Shown here: positions 15,476 through 25,529 of the stretch, one piece after another
Layout: every line of letters begins with the position of its first letter
Position numbering within the stretch: position 1 is the first letter of the stretch
NCBI GenBank assembly: GCA_025055755.1
Contig: JANWWF010000008.1
Span: 1 to 55,191 of the forward strand
Direction of reading: 5' to 3'
From: Candidatus Kapaibacterium sp.
GTDB taxonomy: Bacteria; Bacteroidota; Ignavibacteria; Kapaibacteriales; NICIL-2
Length of the DNA: 55,191 bases
Made by a program: the position numbers and the translations under genes
The notes under the pieces: model-generated
Database searches by the model: none
Seen by the model: the letters and a program-made list of their open reading frames with translations, nothing else
Told to the model about the DNA's origin: nothing

Positions 15476-16422
15476 GCAGACGAGCGGCGAAGTTCGACCC
15501 GTGGATCGAGCACGGCGTATAAGACGTCTGACGCAAAATTGACAAGAACAAACACAATGGCGGTAAAGAGCACGGTCCCCTGAATCATCGGATAGTCGAG
15601 CTTTGTGATGGCATCGAACGCTGCGCTCCCAATGCCGGGCCAGTTGAAAATGTACTCAACAAAGTACGCCCCTGCCAGCAAACCTGCAAACCACGTTCCC
15701 ACTGTTGTCACTACAGGATTGAGTGCATTCCGCAGCGCGTGGACAATATTGACCCGCCAGTCCGGCAGTCCTTTTGCGCGGGCGGTGCGGATGTAGTCCT
15801 GCCCAAGGACATCCAGCATGCTTGCGCGCGTCACCCGCGCAATGATAGCCAGCGGGCGAATCCCCAGCGTGACCGCAGGCAACACCAAATACGCAATGCC
15901 TCGGTCCACATACCCTGCAATCGGGAACCACGGCAGCACCTCCCCAAAAAGCACCGCCAAGAAAATTGCCATCACAATCGAGGGCACTGAAATACCAAAC
16001 TGCGCTATCGCCATCGTTGCACTATCAATCCACGTGTTTGCTCGAAGGGCTGAAACCACACCCAGCGCAATACCAAGCACTGTTGCAAGTACCATCGCAA
16101 CGGTTGCTAATAATGCCGTTGCAGGCAGTCGATCGGCAATAACTTCCAGCACTGGACGATTCGATGCAATCGAGCGTCCCCAATCGCCGGCAAGCAGCCG
16201 TTCGAGATAGCGCCAGTACTGCACGTAGAGCGGCTTGGTGAAGCCGTACTGCTCACGGAGAGCTTGGAGTGTTGCTTCATCGGCACGTTGCCCAAGCATC
16301 ACGCGGGCGGGATCGCCGGGAATAGCACGGATGAGAAAAAAGGACACCGTCACAACACCCAACAGCATCAACACCGTGTACCCAAGCCGTCCGAGGATGT
16401 AGCCGACCATCGCGCGTGTCAA
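15472..16422 (-). CDS. DppB/OppB-type ABC transporter permease
   Basis: A 316-residue inner-membrane permease of the dipeptide/oligopeptide/nickel importer family. It begins with the typical segment GYILGRLGYTVLMLLGVV, has the post-TM1 motif IPGDPARVMLGQRA and carries the EAA-type loop RTARAKGLPDWRVNIVHALRNAL that contacts the ATPase. Six membrane segments fit. Partner permease (DppC), ATPases and binding protein are not adjacent, so the rest must lie elsewhere. The start may be ATG 16410 (MVGYILG). It begins 20 bases after the metG stop. Confidence 0.88.
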   Translation of the reverse strand: MTRAMVGYILGRLGYTVLMLLGVVTVSFFLIRAIPGDPARVMLGQRADEATLQALREQYGFTKPLYVQYWRYLERLLAGDWGRSIASNRPVLEVIADRLPATALLATVAMVLATVLGIALGVVSALRANTWIDSATMAIAQFGISVPSIVMAIFLAVLFGEVLPWFPIAGYVDRGIAYLVLPAVTLGIRPLAIIARVTRASMLDVLGQDYIRTARAKGLPDWRVNIVHALRNALNPVVTTVGTWFAGLLAGAYFVEYIFNWPGIGSAAFDAITKLDYPMIQGTVLFTAIVFVLVNFASDVLYAVLDPRVELRRSSA

Positions 16423-16442
16423 CTATTCGACTGAAGGCGAAT

Positions 16443-18644
16443 TTACTTCACCACTGATCCTGGCGGAATAGGTCCTCGCGGCGATACGAGCACTAACTGC
16501 TCGCCACTATTTGCTGCAAGAAGCATTCCGTGTGATTCCACGCCCATCAAGCGTGCAGGCTTCAGATTTGCAACGACGACCACGTCAAGCCCAATCAGCT
16601 CTTCCGGCGCATAGTGCTTCCCAATGCCTGCTACAATTTGCCGTTGCTCATCGCCGAGATCAACAACCAGCCGCAGGAGCTTCTGGGACTTGGGAATACG
16701 CTCTGCTGCAATCACCCGCGCTGTCCGTAACGCGATGCGTCCAAACTCCTCGATGGTAATCTGTGGTGTTGAAGGCTCGTCCTTATGCGTGTCAGTTGCA
16801 GCAGAAGTGGTTTCCTGCTGCACGCCAAGCTTTGCCTTTTGTGCCGCGATGGTAGCATCCGGGATAGGCTCAATAAGCCGCTGTGGCGGACCGGTAGGTG
16901 TACCTTGCTCGACAAGGGGCAGTGGAATAGTGCTCCATACGTTGTCCCCTGCCTGTCCATCGTTTGCTTTGCCCGTGATTGGCTGAGTAATTCCACACAG
17001 CCGCTGGATGCTCTCCGATAGATTCGGCGTCACCGGCGCAAGAGCAATGCCAATGGCACGCAGCACCTGCACGCAGGTAAAGAGTGTTCGCGCACATTGC
17101 GCAGGATTGTCCGTAAGCGTCTTCCACGGAGCAGCGTCGTTGAAAAACTTATTTGCAGCACGAGCCAAATTTATCGTCTCGCTAACAGCATCCCGAAAGC
17201 GGAATGCATGGTAGTGCTGGGCAATCGTGCGCGTGCCGTTGATGACAGCAGCAATGACTGCGCGTTCTTCCGCAGAGAAATACTCGGTGGCAGCGGCAAT
17301 CGTGGCAGCTACTTGTGAGGATGGTTGGCTTGCTGCCTGGCGTGCAACCTGCTCCCAGCGAGCCGGAAATTCAGCATCAGCAGCATCGAGCACTGGCACG
17401 CGCCCCTGGAAATTCCGTGCCAGGAAGGCAATAACACGGTTGGCGTAGTTGCCTACAATTGCTGCCAGCTCGTTGTTGGTTCGGGCTTGAAAATCGCTCC
17501 AGGTAAAATCGGCATCGCGTGTTTCGGGAAGATTCATCGCCAGTGCATAGCGCAGCGCATCACGATGGTGCGAATGGGGAAAATCCGCCAGTGCATCTTG
17601 CAGGTCAATGCTCCAATTGCGGGACTTGGAAAACTTCTGCCCTTCGAGATTGAGAAACTCATTGGCGGGAACATTCTCCGGCAGGATATAGCCATCCCGC
17701 GCCATGAGCATGGCGGGGAACATCAACGTGTGAAAGACGATGTTGTCCTTGCCGATAAATGCCGCATAAAACGTGTCATGCTCGCTTGAGCGGAGCCACC
17801 ACTGCTGCCACGCATCGGGCGTTCCGCGCTCGCGTGCCCACTGCTGCGTTGCGCTGATGTATCCCAGCAGCGCCTCAAACCACACGTAAAGCACTTTTCC
17901 CTCGGCATTGGGAAGAGGAACAGGCACTCCCCACTGCAAATCCCGCGTAATTGCGCGATCTTCAAGCCCCTGCTTAAGCCACGCCCGTGCCTGCTGGAGA
18001 ACGTTTTCTTTCCACGTATGCTCCCGCGCTGCAATGTACTGCTCGAGCGCTTTCTGAAATTGGCTAAGCCGAAAGTACCAGTGCCGCGTTGGACGCACCG
18101 ACGGCGCCTTGCCACTGATGAGCGACCGCGGATTTTTCAGCTCCAGCTGGTTGTAGTAGGCGCCGCATTGCTCGCATTGATCCCCTCGCGCGCGGTCGTA
18201 GCCACAATACGGACACGTTCCCTCGACGTAGCGATCTGGCAAAAACATGCCTGCATCATCGTCGAAAAATTGTAGCTCTTCGCGTTCGTCGAGCAAGCCG
18301 CGGTGGTAGAAGTCCAAAAACCACTCCTGGGCAAGCTGATGATGCTCGGGGCTGGAGGTTCGTCCATAGACGTCGAAGCTCATGCCAAACTGCTCGAAGG
18401 CAGCTCGATTGGCGTGGTGGTAGTGGTCCACGATCTGGCGCGGGGTTTTGCCTTCTTGTTCGGCTCGAATCGTGATTGCAACCCCGTGTTCATCTGAACC
18501 GCAGACGTAAAGCACTCGCTCGCCGCTCAGGCGCAAAAAGCGCGCGAACATATCGGCAGGTAAATAAGCACCAGCAACGTGACCAAGGTGAATGTAGCCG
18601 TTTGCGTAGGGAAGTGCCGCCGTGATGAGGTATTGTCGAGCCAT
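16443..18644 (-). CDS. metG: Methionyl-tRNA synthetase with C-terminal tRNA-binding domain
   Basis: Charges tRNA-Met. The 733-residue protein starts MARQYLITAALPYANG and has the HIGH-equivalent YIHLGH, a zinc knuckle with four Cys (CPYCGYDRARGDQCEQCGA), the KMSKS-equivalent KFSKS, an anticodon-binding helical domain and a C-terminal Trbp111/EMAP-like domain (FGRIALRTARVIAAERIPKS onwards). The start at 18644 is supported by homology and by a TAnnTTTG box 25 bases upstream. It is divergent from the TamB-like gene, with a 72-base shared control region. Confidence 0.97.
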   Translation of the reverse strand: MARQYLITAALPYANGYIHLGHVAGAYLPADMFARFLRLSGERVLYVCGSDEHGVAITIRAEQEGKTPRQIVDHYHHANRAAFEQFGMSFDVYGRTSSPEHHQLAQEWFLDFYHRGLLDEREELQFFDDDAGMFLPDRYVEGTCPYCGYDRARGDQCEQCGAYYNQLELKNPRSLISGKAPSVRPTRHWYFRLSQFQKALEQYIAAREHTWKENVLQQARAWLKQGLEDRAITRDLQWGVPVPLPNAEGKVLYVWFEALLGYISATQQWARERGTPDAWQQWWLRSSEHDTFYAAFIGKDNIVFHTLMFPAMLMARDGYILPENVPANEFLNLEGQKFSKSRNWSIDLQDALADFPHSHHRDALRYALAMNLPETRDADFTWSDFQARTNNELAAIVGNYANRVIAFLARNFQGRVPVLDAADAEFPARWEQVARQAASQPSSQVAATIAAATEYFSAEERAVIAAVINGTRTIAQHYHAFRFRDAVSETINLARAANKFFNDAAPWKTLTDNPAQCARTLFTCVQVLRAIGIALAPVTPNLSESIQRLCGITQPITGKANDGQAGDNVWSTIPLPLVEQGTPTGPPQRLIEPIPDATIAAQKAKLGVQQETTSAATDTHKDEPSTPQITIEEFGRIALRTARVIAAERIPKSQKLLRLVVDLGDEQRQIVAGIGKHYAPEELIGLDVVVVANLKPARLMGVESHGMLLAANSGEQLVLVSPRGPIPPGSVVK

Positions 18645-18669
18645 GCTGCACTGAGGAAAACCGTGGGCG

Positions 18670-18677
18670 CAAAGATA
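18670..18677 (-). promoter_or_regulatory. TAnnTTTG -7 box for metG
   Basis: On the minus strand TATCTTTG, followed by CGC, lies 25 bases before the metG start. The same TATCTTTGCGC stands ahead of gcvT. An imperfect box in the other direction (TAACTTG, 18702-18708) may serve the TamB-like gene. Confidence 0.5.
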
Positions 18678-18716
18678 CGGGAGCATGCACAGCCGAAGTA
18701 GTAACTTGCAACGTCT

Positions 18717-21700
18717 ATGGCTGCGATGGAACAACACACGCAACTTCCCCCGCGCGCGCGACAGCAGCGCACACGTATCTCCATGCTGCAGCTTTCCGTA
18801 CTGCAGCGCGTCGCGCGAGCAGCAGCGCTACTGCTGAGCGCAAGTGGCGCTCTTGTGCTGATAGCGGGAGTAGCACTCTATGCCCTTGCGCATACTGCTG
18901 TGTTCAATCGCTGGCTTGCCCAGGTTGTAACTGCGTTGGTGCGAGATCAGCTCAATGCAGAGCTTTCGATTGGGAGCGTGCGCGTGGACATCTTCCAGGG
19001 CGTCCAGCTTGATTCGGTCTTGCTTGTTGCCGATGGCGATACAGTGGTGTTTAGTCCACACATTGAACTCCGCTACACCCCCGAAGCGTTGTTATTCCGC
19101 ACCGTTGCAATTACGGCTCTCCGCATTGAATCGCCTCGGTTGTTGCTGGTACGCGGTGCTGATAGCACATGGAACATCAGCCGCATCATTCGCCCATCGA
19201 GTGAGCCTGCTGGCGAGCCGCCATCGCTGCTGATCTATCTGCGGTTGTTCGAAATCAGCGATGGTGCAATCGCTATTCACGATGCCTTAAGCCCAAGCGA
19301 CACCACTGGACGCTTCGACCCCTTCCATGCCGAGCTGGAGAACGTGCAACTGCGGGCAACAGGACTTGTGCATCTTCGCCAGCAGCGATACACGTTGGCG
19401 ATTGACGCGCTTTCCTGGCGCGACCATCGAAGCGGCTGGGGATTAGCCCATCTTCAAGGCATTGTGGAAGCAGACACCACAGCGCTCCGCATTCCAGCGC
19501 TTCGCGTCGCATTGCCCCAATCCCACGTGCACGTCGAACAGGCAGTGCTTGACTATGCCGGACCGCACCTATCCTACCGCGGCCGCATACGTGTTGATTC
19601 CCTCGCACCAGCAGACTGTTGGCATCTCCTCCCGCCGGACATTGCAGTAGGGAAAACGCTGGCATTGGAAGCATCACTCGACGGCACAGACACCAGCATG
19701 CAGATTGACCTTGCCGAACTGACCACTGGAGCATCACGTCTTCGTGGCAGAGTACAACTGGCTGGGCTTGCTGCCGATAGCACGCTCCGGTGGAAAGTAG
19801 CCATCAGCAATGCATTCATCACCTTCTCCGATCTCAAGGCGTTGCTTCCCCAGCTTGCCCTGCCGCAGCTGCCTGCTGTTTCTACCTGTCGCATAGACCA
19901 GCTTTGGGCAAACGGTGCGGGCGAAAAGGTCGCAACACAGCTCCGTGCCATGCTACCTGTTGCAGAGCTGGACATCCGCGCCCAGCTCCGTTTTGCCCGT
20001 GTCCTTGAGTACACCTTCAGGGGGACGGTGCGGAATGCCAATCTTTCCCTGCTCGATTCAACGCTGCCCCAAAGTGTCCTCCATGCGCAGGTGCAGATGG
20101 AAGGACGCGGAACAGACCCTTCCCGTGCTACAGCGCGTGTTTTGCTCCAGCTTGACTCAAGCCGAATCCGGACGGCACCAATAACCCACGCCACCATCGT
20201 AGCGCATTTGGCAGGAGGAATTGTCACTCTCGACACTCTCGAGGCGCTCCTTCCCTCGAGCGAGGGCGACGCACCTGCCCGGATTTCCGCGCATGGATCG
20301 CTGGCACTCCACCCGCCGCATCACCTTACTCTTGAGCTCGTGACAGAGCATCTATCGCTTTCCCAGTTGCTCGACGACCCGCTGCAGCCAGAGTTACTTT
20401 CAGCCGCGATCCACCTTCGGAGCAGCGGTGGCACCCTTGATTCACTGGTCGGGTCGCTTGAGGCAGATATTTCCGAGCTGGTCTTTCGCGATCGCGCGGT
20501 GTTTCCCTTTCACCTGCACGCCCATGTGGGATATGACGGCAATGGAAAGCGTGCTATAGTCCTGCAATCCCCTCAAATCGAAGCGGAAATTACAGGCAAT
20601 TTCACCCTTAGCGGGCTGGCACGCATGGTTAGTGCTCACACTACTCTCGCTGACACTCTTCTTGCCAGCATTCAGAACGAAGCACTCGGTGGTAGCTATA
20701 CCGCTCTTCCCCCTGTGGCGCTCGGCGATACTCTCGATGCAACGGTACACATCCGAGTCCAGAGTCTTTCGCTGCTAAGTCCACTTCTTTCCCCTTTGGT
20801 GCTCGAAATGCAAGGCTTGGTCCACGGACAGCTACGCAGCGATGGCACCAGCAGCCATATCAGTTTCGACACTATCGCGATCAGTCGTCTGGTGGCAGCA
20901 ACACCGGGCGGTTTCTACCTTGCCTCGATGCCGCTCGATGGCGCATTGTCCATCCAATGGCGTGACCTTCGGACTGCACCCCAGGTTGCAGCAGCCTCGA
21001 TTCGCGTCGCCATAGACTCAGTTCTCCGGATTGGCGCTCTGCGGATCGTCCGTCCTCAGCTGCAATGGCTGTGGGATGGCACCCATGCGGTTGTTGAAAC
21101 CGGTACTGCCTGGATTGAGAACACGATGCCGTTTGCATTCCGTGCACGCATCATTCCCCACACCGAACGCAGCTTTACTCTGCGCCTTGAGAAGCTCCGC
21201 GTCGGTGTATCGCCAACGTTTACGTGGAGATTGGCAGAACCATTCGACTTACGCGAAGATGCAGGGCTCTATGCCATCACAGCTGCACATTTTGTGCATG
21301 AGCAGAGCCCTGCACAACTCGACGTTGATGGCACAGTGAGCGCAGACGAATGCCACTTGCACGTCTTGCTGCGGTCGTTTGACCTACCTCAGCTGGAAGC
21401 CATCCCCGCACTGGCATCGGTGGAACTTGTCCAGCAAATCGGTGGGCAGATTGATTCGCTGCTATGTGAGATAAGCGGCCCGTGGAAACGGCCACATCTA
21501 TCGCTTACCGGCAGAATTGTTGGTCTTGCATACGGCACTATCTCAGTCGGCGAGCAGGACATCACACTCAACTACGATGGCACTACTCTTCGCGGTGGCA
21601 CAACGCTGTTTATCCCTGCTGGGCTCAGCAAGCGCACCGCACTCGATCTGCGCGTTGAATCGCTTCCGCTGACGCTTTCGCTCGTCCCTTTCGAAAGCTC

Positions 21701-23330
21701 AATACGTCAGCACGAGCTGATTTCGATCTACCTCCACGCCACAGATTTGCCAATGGCAACAATCGAGCCATTTTTGCCTGCCCTATCGCAGCTTCACGGC
21801 ACAATCAATGCGACAGCGAACATTTACGGCACGTTGCCTGGCACTCTTGGCTTCAAGGGAACTGCCCGCTACGACCACGCGGAGTTTCTTGTCACCGCTA
21901 CCAACATTCGCTACCGCAGTCGGGGAGTGATCTCGCTGGAGAACAACGTTCTCCGCTTGGACACCTTAGAGCTGTACAACGATCCAGCAGACCTCATTGG
22001 AGGATTTGCCCAGATAAGCGGTGCAGTGATATTTAGCGGCTTTCAGCCGGACTCGCTCGACATTAGCGTTCGCATCCCAGGCTCGCGCGGCTTGCTGGTG
22101 ATGAGTAATGCAACCGCCGCTGTCAACAGCACGATGTACGGTCGAGTGGTACTCTCGACCGAAGAAGGGGGACAGTTGCGCCGCTTGTGGTTGCATGGTA
22201 CTATTGACCAGCCACGTCTTGATGGCTTTGTCAGCTTAGAAGATGCGGACGTGACGTTTCCTCCCTCGACTGATGTGACGGTACAAACATCCAGCTTTCG
22301 CTACCTTCGTGCAGGGGAAGGGTATCTCGTCACAGACCTTGTCACTACTGCCCCCCGCGAGGATACAACATTTGGTGGCGATCTGCCACCACGGAGTGAG
22401 CAGGAACGCGCACCAGTACGCCTGAGCCTATCTCCGGGCTTTTCCGAGCGACTATACACGGCAGTGGATGTAAAAATTCGCCGCCAAATGCGAGTCAAAA
22501 TGGACTTTTCCAGCGTTGAGCAGCTTGTTGCATTTGTTGAGCAGGAAAATCGTGCCGACTATCTGCGTTTTATTCGCGAGGGGAACCGGCGCACTGAACT
22601 GCGCGGCACGCTCGTTGTCGATCCCAGCTCCACCTACAAGTTCTATAGCACCTTTGCCGCCGGCGGGCGATTGCGCTTTGTGACCGGCGCAATTGACAAT
22701 CCAGAAGTGGATTTGCGGGCAGTCTATGACGGCGAGCGTGTAATTGGCAGCGATAACCGGCGAGAGCAGTACCGCATCGTGCTCTACATCACTGGCACCA
22801 AGCGCCAGCCACGTGTCCGCATGACCTACTACCTCAATGGCGAGGAAGCGCCGGGCACTCACGGCGATTCAACACGTATCATGACCAACGCGCTGCTTTT
22901 ACTGCTCTTTGGGCGCACGCAAGAAGAACTCACCGGGGGCGGCAGCGGTAGAATTGCCACCACTGCTCTCGACCAGAGCGTCAATGCAGCGCGCTCAGCT
23001 GCCGTTTCCGCATTTTTGACCAACGCGCTGCAGGGTGGTGTTATCAAGAACGTCAACATTGACTTTGGATCGAGCGATGTAACAAGCCTCTCCCAAGCAC
23101 GCATTATGCTTACTGGCCAGCTTTTTGGGGCTAACGTCACCATTGGCGGATCGGTGGCTGACTTAGCGCAAAACAGCCAAATCATGCTGGACCTTTCTAT
23201 CGGCAATGCCCTCGGCATTGAGTGGCTGCGCAATCTTATTGCCCAATTTCAGGCAACGGCAAATCCCGGCCAAAGCCTATCACGACAGCAGAAGCAGTGG
23301 GAATTTCGGCTTGGCTGGAGGGTGCCATAG
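18717..23330 (+). CDS. TamB-like (DUF490) giant envelope protein
   Basis: A 1537-residue AsmA/TamB-type protein. One N-terminal membrane segment (ALLLSASGALVLIAGVALYA) anchors it. The body is a very long series of short beta-strand repeats expected to form a lipid-carrying groove across the periplasm. The final 300 residues match the TamB C-terminal (DUF490) region, with elements such as GTLVVDPSSTYKFYSTF and GGRLRFVTGAIDNPEVDLRA. TamB-type proteins take part in phospholipid transport or outer-membrane assembly. No tamA/BamA-like gene is adjacent. Start choice is open: ATG 18717, 18726 or 18783 are all in frame before the membrane segment. Confidence 0.85.
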   Translation: MAAMEQHTQLPPRARQQRTRISMLQLSVLQRVARAAALLLSASGALVLIAGVALYALAHTAVFNRWLAQVVTALVRDQLNAELSIGSVRVDIFQGVQLDSVLLVADGDTVVFSPHIELRYTPEALLFRTVAITALRIESPRLLLVRGADSTWNISRIIRPSSEPAGEPPSLLIYLRLFEISDGAIAIHDALSPSDTTGRFDPFHAELENVQLRATGLVHLRQQRYTLAIDALSWRDHRSGWGLAHLQGIVEADTTALRIPALRVALPQSHVHVEQAVLDYAGPHLSYRGRIRVDSLAPADCWHLLPPDIAVGKTLALEASLDGTDTSMQIDLAELTTGASRLRGRVQLAGLAADSTLRWKVAISNAFITFSDLKALLPQLALPQLPAVSTCRIDQLWANGAGEKVATQLRAMLPVAELDIRAQLRFARVLEYTFRGTVRNANLSLLDSTLPQSVLHAQVQMEGRGTDPSRATARVLLQLDSSRIRTAPITHATIVAHLAGGIVTLDTLEALLPSSEGDAPARISAHGSLALHPPHHLTLELVTEHLSLSQLLDDPLQPELLSAAIHLRSSGGTLDSLVGSLEADISELVFRDRAVFPFHLHAHVGYDGNGKRAIVLQSPQIEAEITGNFTLSGLARMVSAHTTLADTLLASIQNEALGGSYTALPPVALGDTLDATVHIRVQSLSLLSPLLSPLVLEMQGLVHGQLRSDGTSSHISFDTIAISRLVAATPGGFYLASMPLDGALSIQWRDLRTAPQVAAASIRVAIDSVLRIGALRIVRPQLQWLWDGTHAVVETGTAWIENTMPFAFRARIIPHTERSFTLRLEKLRVGVSPTFTWRLAEPFDLREDAGLYAITAAHFVHEQSPAQLDVDGTVSADECHLHVLLRSFDLPQLEAIPALASVELVQQIGGQIDSLLCEISGPWKRPHLSLTGRIVGLAYGTISVGEQDITLNYDGTTLRGGTTLFIPAGLSKRTALDLRVESLPLTLSLVPFESSIRQHELISIYLHATDLPMATIEPFLPALSQLHGTINATANIYGTLPGTLGFKGTARYDHAEFLVTATNIRYRSRGVISLENNVLRLDTLELYNDPADLIGGFAQISGAVIFSGFQPDSLDISVRIPGSRGLLVMSNATAAVNSTMYGRVVLSTEEGGQLRRLWLHGTIDQPRLDGFVSLEDADVTFPPSTDVTVQTSSFRYLRAGEGYLVTDLVTTAPREDTTFGGDLPPRSEQERAPVRLSLSPGFSERLYTAVDVKIRRQMRVKMDFSSVEQLVAFVEQENRADYLRFIREGNRRTELRGTLVVDPSSTYKFYSTFAAGGRLRFVTGAIDNPEVDLRAVYDGERVIGSDNRREQYRIVLYITGTKRQPRVRMTYYLNGEEAPGTHGDSTRIMTNALLLLLFGRTQEELTGGGSGRIATTALDQSVNAARSAAVSAFLTNALQGGVIKNVNIDFGSSDVTSLSQARIMLTGQLFGANVTIGGSVADLAQNSQIMLDLSIGNALGIEWLRNLIAQFQATANPGQSLSRQQKQWEFRLGWRVP

Positions 23331-23357
23331 CATGTTGCACTACCCCGAAGGCAGCAG

Positions 23358-24485
23358 ATGAAACTTATTCGCCTTGATCCCGCAAACCGTCGCGACCGAC
23401 TTCGCTTTATCAAAGCGCAGTGGCGGTTCTATGTCAACGACCCTTTGTGGGTGCCACCCTTGATTTTCGACCGGATGAAGTTGCTCGACGTCCGCCGCAA
23501 TCCCTTTTTCCAGCATAGCAAGATTGCTCTCTTTTTAGCGATGGAGGGGAGCACCCCTGTTGGACGCATTGCTGCTATCATCAACGACAACCACAACCGT
23601 ACCCACAACGATCGCGTTGGCTTTTTCGGCTTCTACGAGAGCATTGCTTCGCCGGTGGTGACTTCTGCACTGCTTGATGCTGCCAGCGAGTGGCTTGCGC
23701 TCCACGGCATGACTCACATCCGCGGACCGGTCAACCCTTCGATGAATGACGAATGTGGACTGTTAGTAGAAGGCTTCGATCGGCCCCCTGTTATCCTGAT
23801 GCCCTACAATCCGCCATACTATGCGGAGCTCCTCGAAAGCTGGGGCTTGACAAAAGCGATGGACCTTTACGCCTACCTTCTCGACAGCAACACCTACCGT
23901 TCTGAAAAGCTCGATCGCTTGCTCGAGGTAGTGCGCCAGCGCACAGGAGTACAGATTCGCTCGATGAACTTCCGCGACCGACAGCAGTTCCGCCGCGATG
24001 TCACAACGCTCAAAGAGCTGTACAACACCGCCTGGGAGAAAAACTGGGGTTTTGTGAAAATGACCGATGCGGAGTTCGACTTTCTCGCTGCCGATCTCAA
24101 GCAAATTGCCGATCCCAACCTTGTCCTCATTGCCGAGGTAGAAGGCAAACCAGTAGGGTTTGCTCTTGCTCTTCCCGACATCAACCAGTGCCTTATCCAC
24201 AATCGGAGTGGACGGCTGCTGCCGGGTCTATGGCATATTCTCACCAAGCGCCATCGCATCACAACGGTGCGGATTATCGTACTTGGTGTTCTTGCAGAGT
24301 ACCGTCGTACCGGCATTGATGCTGTACTCTACTCCGAAGTTGGTAAGCGGGCGCAAGCACGCGGCGCACAATGGGGAGAAGCCTCTTGGGTACTTGAAAC
24401 CAATGATGCCATGAATTTCGCCCTCAAGCACACGATTCGGGCACAGCGCTACAAAACCTACCGCCTCTATGAACGCCCCCTGTAG
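23358..24485 (+). CDS. GNAT-like acyltransferase of unknown substrate
   Basis: A 375-residue protein that looks like two GNAT-type folds. The start IRLDPANRRDRLRFIKAQWR and the segment VNDPLWVPPL are typical of a conserved but uncharacterised group. In the N-terminal half, PVGRIAAIINDNHN is a beta4-like strand. GPVNPSMNDECGLLVEGFD and MPYNPPYYAELLESWGL follow. In the C-terminal half, VILVAEVEG-like strands (here LVLIAEVEGKPVGFALALPD) precede LGVLAEYRRTGIDAVLY, a plausible acyl-CoA-binding segment. It starts 27 bases after the TamB-like gene and may be co-transcribed. Substrate is unknown. Confidence 0.75.
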   Translation: MKLIRLDPANRRDRLRFIKAQWRFYVNDPLWVPPLIFDRMKLLDVRRNPFFQHSKIALFLAMEGSTPVGRIAAIINDNHNRTHNDRVGFFGFYESIASPVVTSALLDAASEWLALHGMTHIRGPVNPSMNDECGLLVEGFDRPPVILMPYNPPYYAELLESWGLTKAMDLYAYLLDSNTYRSEKLDRLLEVVRQRTGVQIRSMNFRDRQQFRRDVTTLKELYNTAWEKNWGFVKMTDAEFDFLAADLKQIADPNLVLIAEVEGKPVGFALALPDINQCLIHNRSGRLLPGLWHILTKRHRITTVRIIVLGVLAEYRRTGIDAVLYSEVGKRAQARGAQWGEASWVLETNDAMNFALKHTIRAQRYKTYRLYERPL

Positions 24486-24650
24486 CATGGCAGTGTACGT
24501 TGCTTTTGGGAAAGATTGTGATCGTGCGGCAATAGACCGCTTCTGCCCCCTTAGGACAGGAGGACAAAATTTTGTGCTCTCCCAATCGTTACCGTACTTG
24601 TGCCGAATAGCTTCTCCGCATGCCATGTTGAACTACTTGCGAAAGCAGGA

Positions 24651-25022
24651 ATGCGCATGGGAATCGTCATTGCGCTCATGGTAGTTGCGCTCGTGCCCCA
24701 ATGGGCACAAGAGACACCTACTCCTCAATCATCAGTGATGGTGACGCGAACCTTTACTGTCTATGGCAATTGCAACACCTGCAAAAAGAATATTGAGCGC
24801 CCATTCAAGAGCATGGAAGGCGTTGAATCAGCTCGGTGGGATAAAAAGACCAAGCAGTTTACCATCACGTTCGATACGACAAAACTAACCGAGCGGCGCA
24901 TCAAAGAGCTTATCGCCGAACAGGGCTACGATACCGACGACGTCAAAGCCAGCGATGAGGCGTACAATCGCCTTCCTAAGTGCTGCCGCTATCGAGAGGG
25001 TAATCCTCACAACCACCACTAA
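24651..25022 (+). CDS. Secreted heavy-metal-associated (HMA) domain protein
   Basis: A protein of about 123 residues with a signal peptide (MGIVIALMVVALVPQWAQ) and one HMA domain. The metal-binding loop is GNCNTCKKNIE (CxxC), followed by the usual GVESARWDKKTKQFTITFD strand. The C-terminus adds KCCRYREGNPHNHH, rich in Cys and His. It probably binds Cu(I) or a similar soft metal in the periplasm. ATG 24651 is chosen; ATG 24657 has a better-spaced AGGA and is also possible. It is 6 bases ahead of a Cys-rich protein and then a TonB-dependent receptor, an arrangement also seen in Bacteroidota. Confidence 0.82.
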   Translation: MRMGIVIALMVVALVPQWAQETPTPQSSVMVTRTFTVYGNCNTCKKNIERPFKSMEGVESARWDKKTKQFTITFDTTKLTERRIKELIAEQGYDTDDVKASDEAYNRLPKCCRYREGNPHNHH

Positions 25023-25028
25023 TTCCCA

Positions 25029-25427
25029 ATGGCAGAGCGAATTCGACCGTGGCTGAGTGCACTGGTAGTGACAACGCTCGTTGTTGCCAGCGAGGGCATT
25101 ATGCTCAGTTTGCACTGGTGCTGCGGTACAGTCGAATCGGTTACATTCTACACAACTGATGACAATTGTTGCTGCCAATCAGAGGAAGCTTCTGGTTGCT
25201 CCATCACCGAGGGCGAAGACTGCTGCCACACCACCGCTGCATACTTTCTCCTCCCCGTTGGAGGTAATCGTACCGACGAGGGCATTCCTTTTCCACCGAT
25301 AGCACTTCGCTCGGTACACCGTCTTCCCCTCCAATCCCTGCAACAGATTTCTCCCTTCTTGCGCACTATTCCCACCGAAGTGCCTCTTGACTGCTCCCTC
25401 TATCGTCTCCGGCGTCTCCAGCTATAG
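25029..25427 (+). CDS. Small secreted Cys-rich protein, HYC_CC_PP-like
   Basis: A 132-residue protein with a signal peptide or N-terminal membrane segment, then LSLHWCCG, a run NCCCQSEEASGCS and EDCCHTT. The pattern of an early His-x-Cys-Cys followed by paired Cys and a Pro-rich tail recalls the HYC_CC_PP proteins found next to TonB receptors in Bacteroidota; assignment is by pattern only. The Cys and His content suggests metal binding. It sits between the HMA protein and the TonB-dependent receptor, and probably acts with them. Confidence 0.6.
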   Translation: MAERIRPWLSALVVTTLVVASEGIMLSLHWCCGTVESVTFYTTDDNCCCQSEEASGCSITEGEDCCHTTAAYFLLPVGGNRTDEGIPFPPIALRSVHRLPLQSLQQISPFLRTIPTEVPLDCSLYRLRRLQL

Positions 25428-25451
25428 TCCACTGTAGGAGGAACAAACACT

Positions 25452-25470
25452 GCTCCCTCAAAAAGGGAGC
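25452..25470 (+). other. Hairpin between the Cys-rich gene and the TonB receptor
   Basis: GCTCCC (25452-25457) pairs with GGGAGC (25465-25470) over an AAAAA-containing loop. Two copies of the palindrome CTGCAG follow within 20 bases. No T-run follows, so this is more likely an RNA-processing or stability element, or an attenuating structure, than a terminator. Confidence 0.35.
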
Positions 25471-25529
25471 TATGCTGCAGGCTCTTGCTGCAGCGGTTGT
25501 TGATGTTTCACTTTCTGCAGTGGATGTTT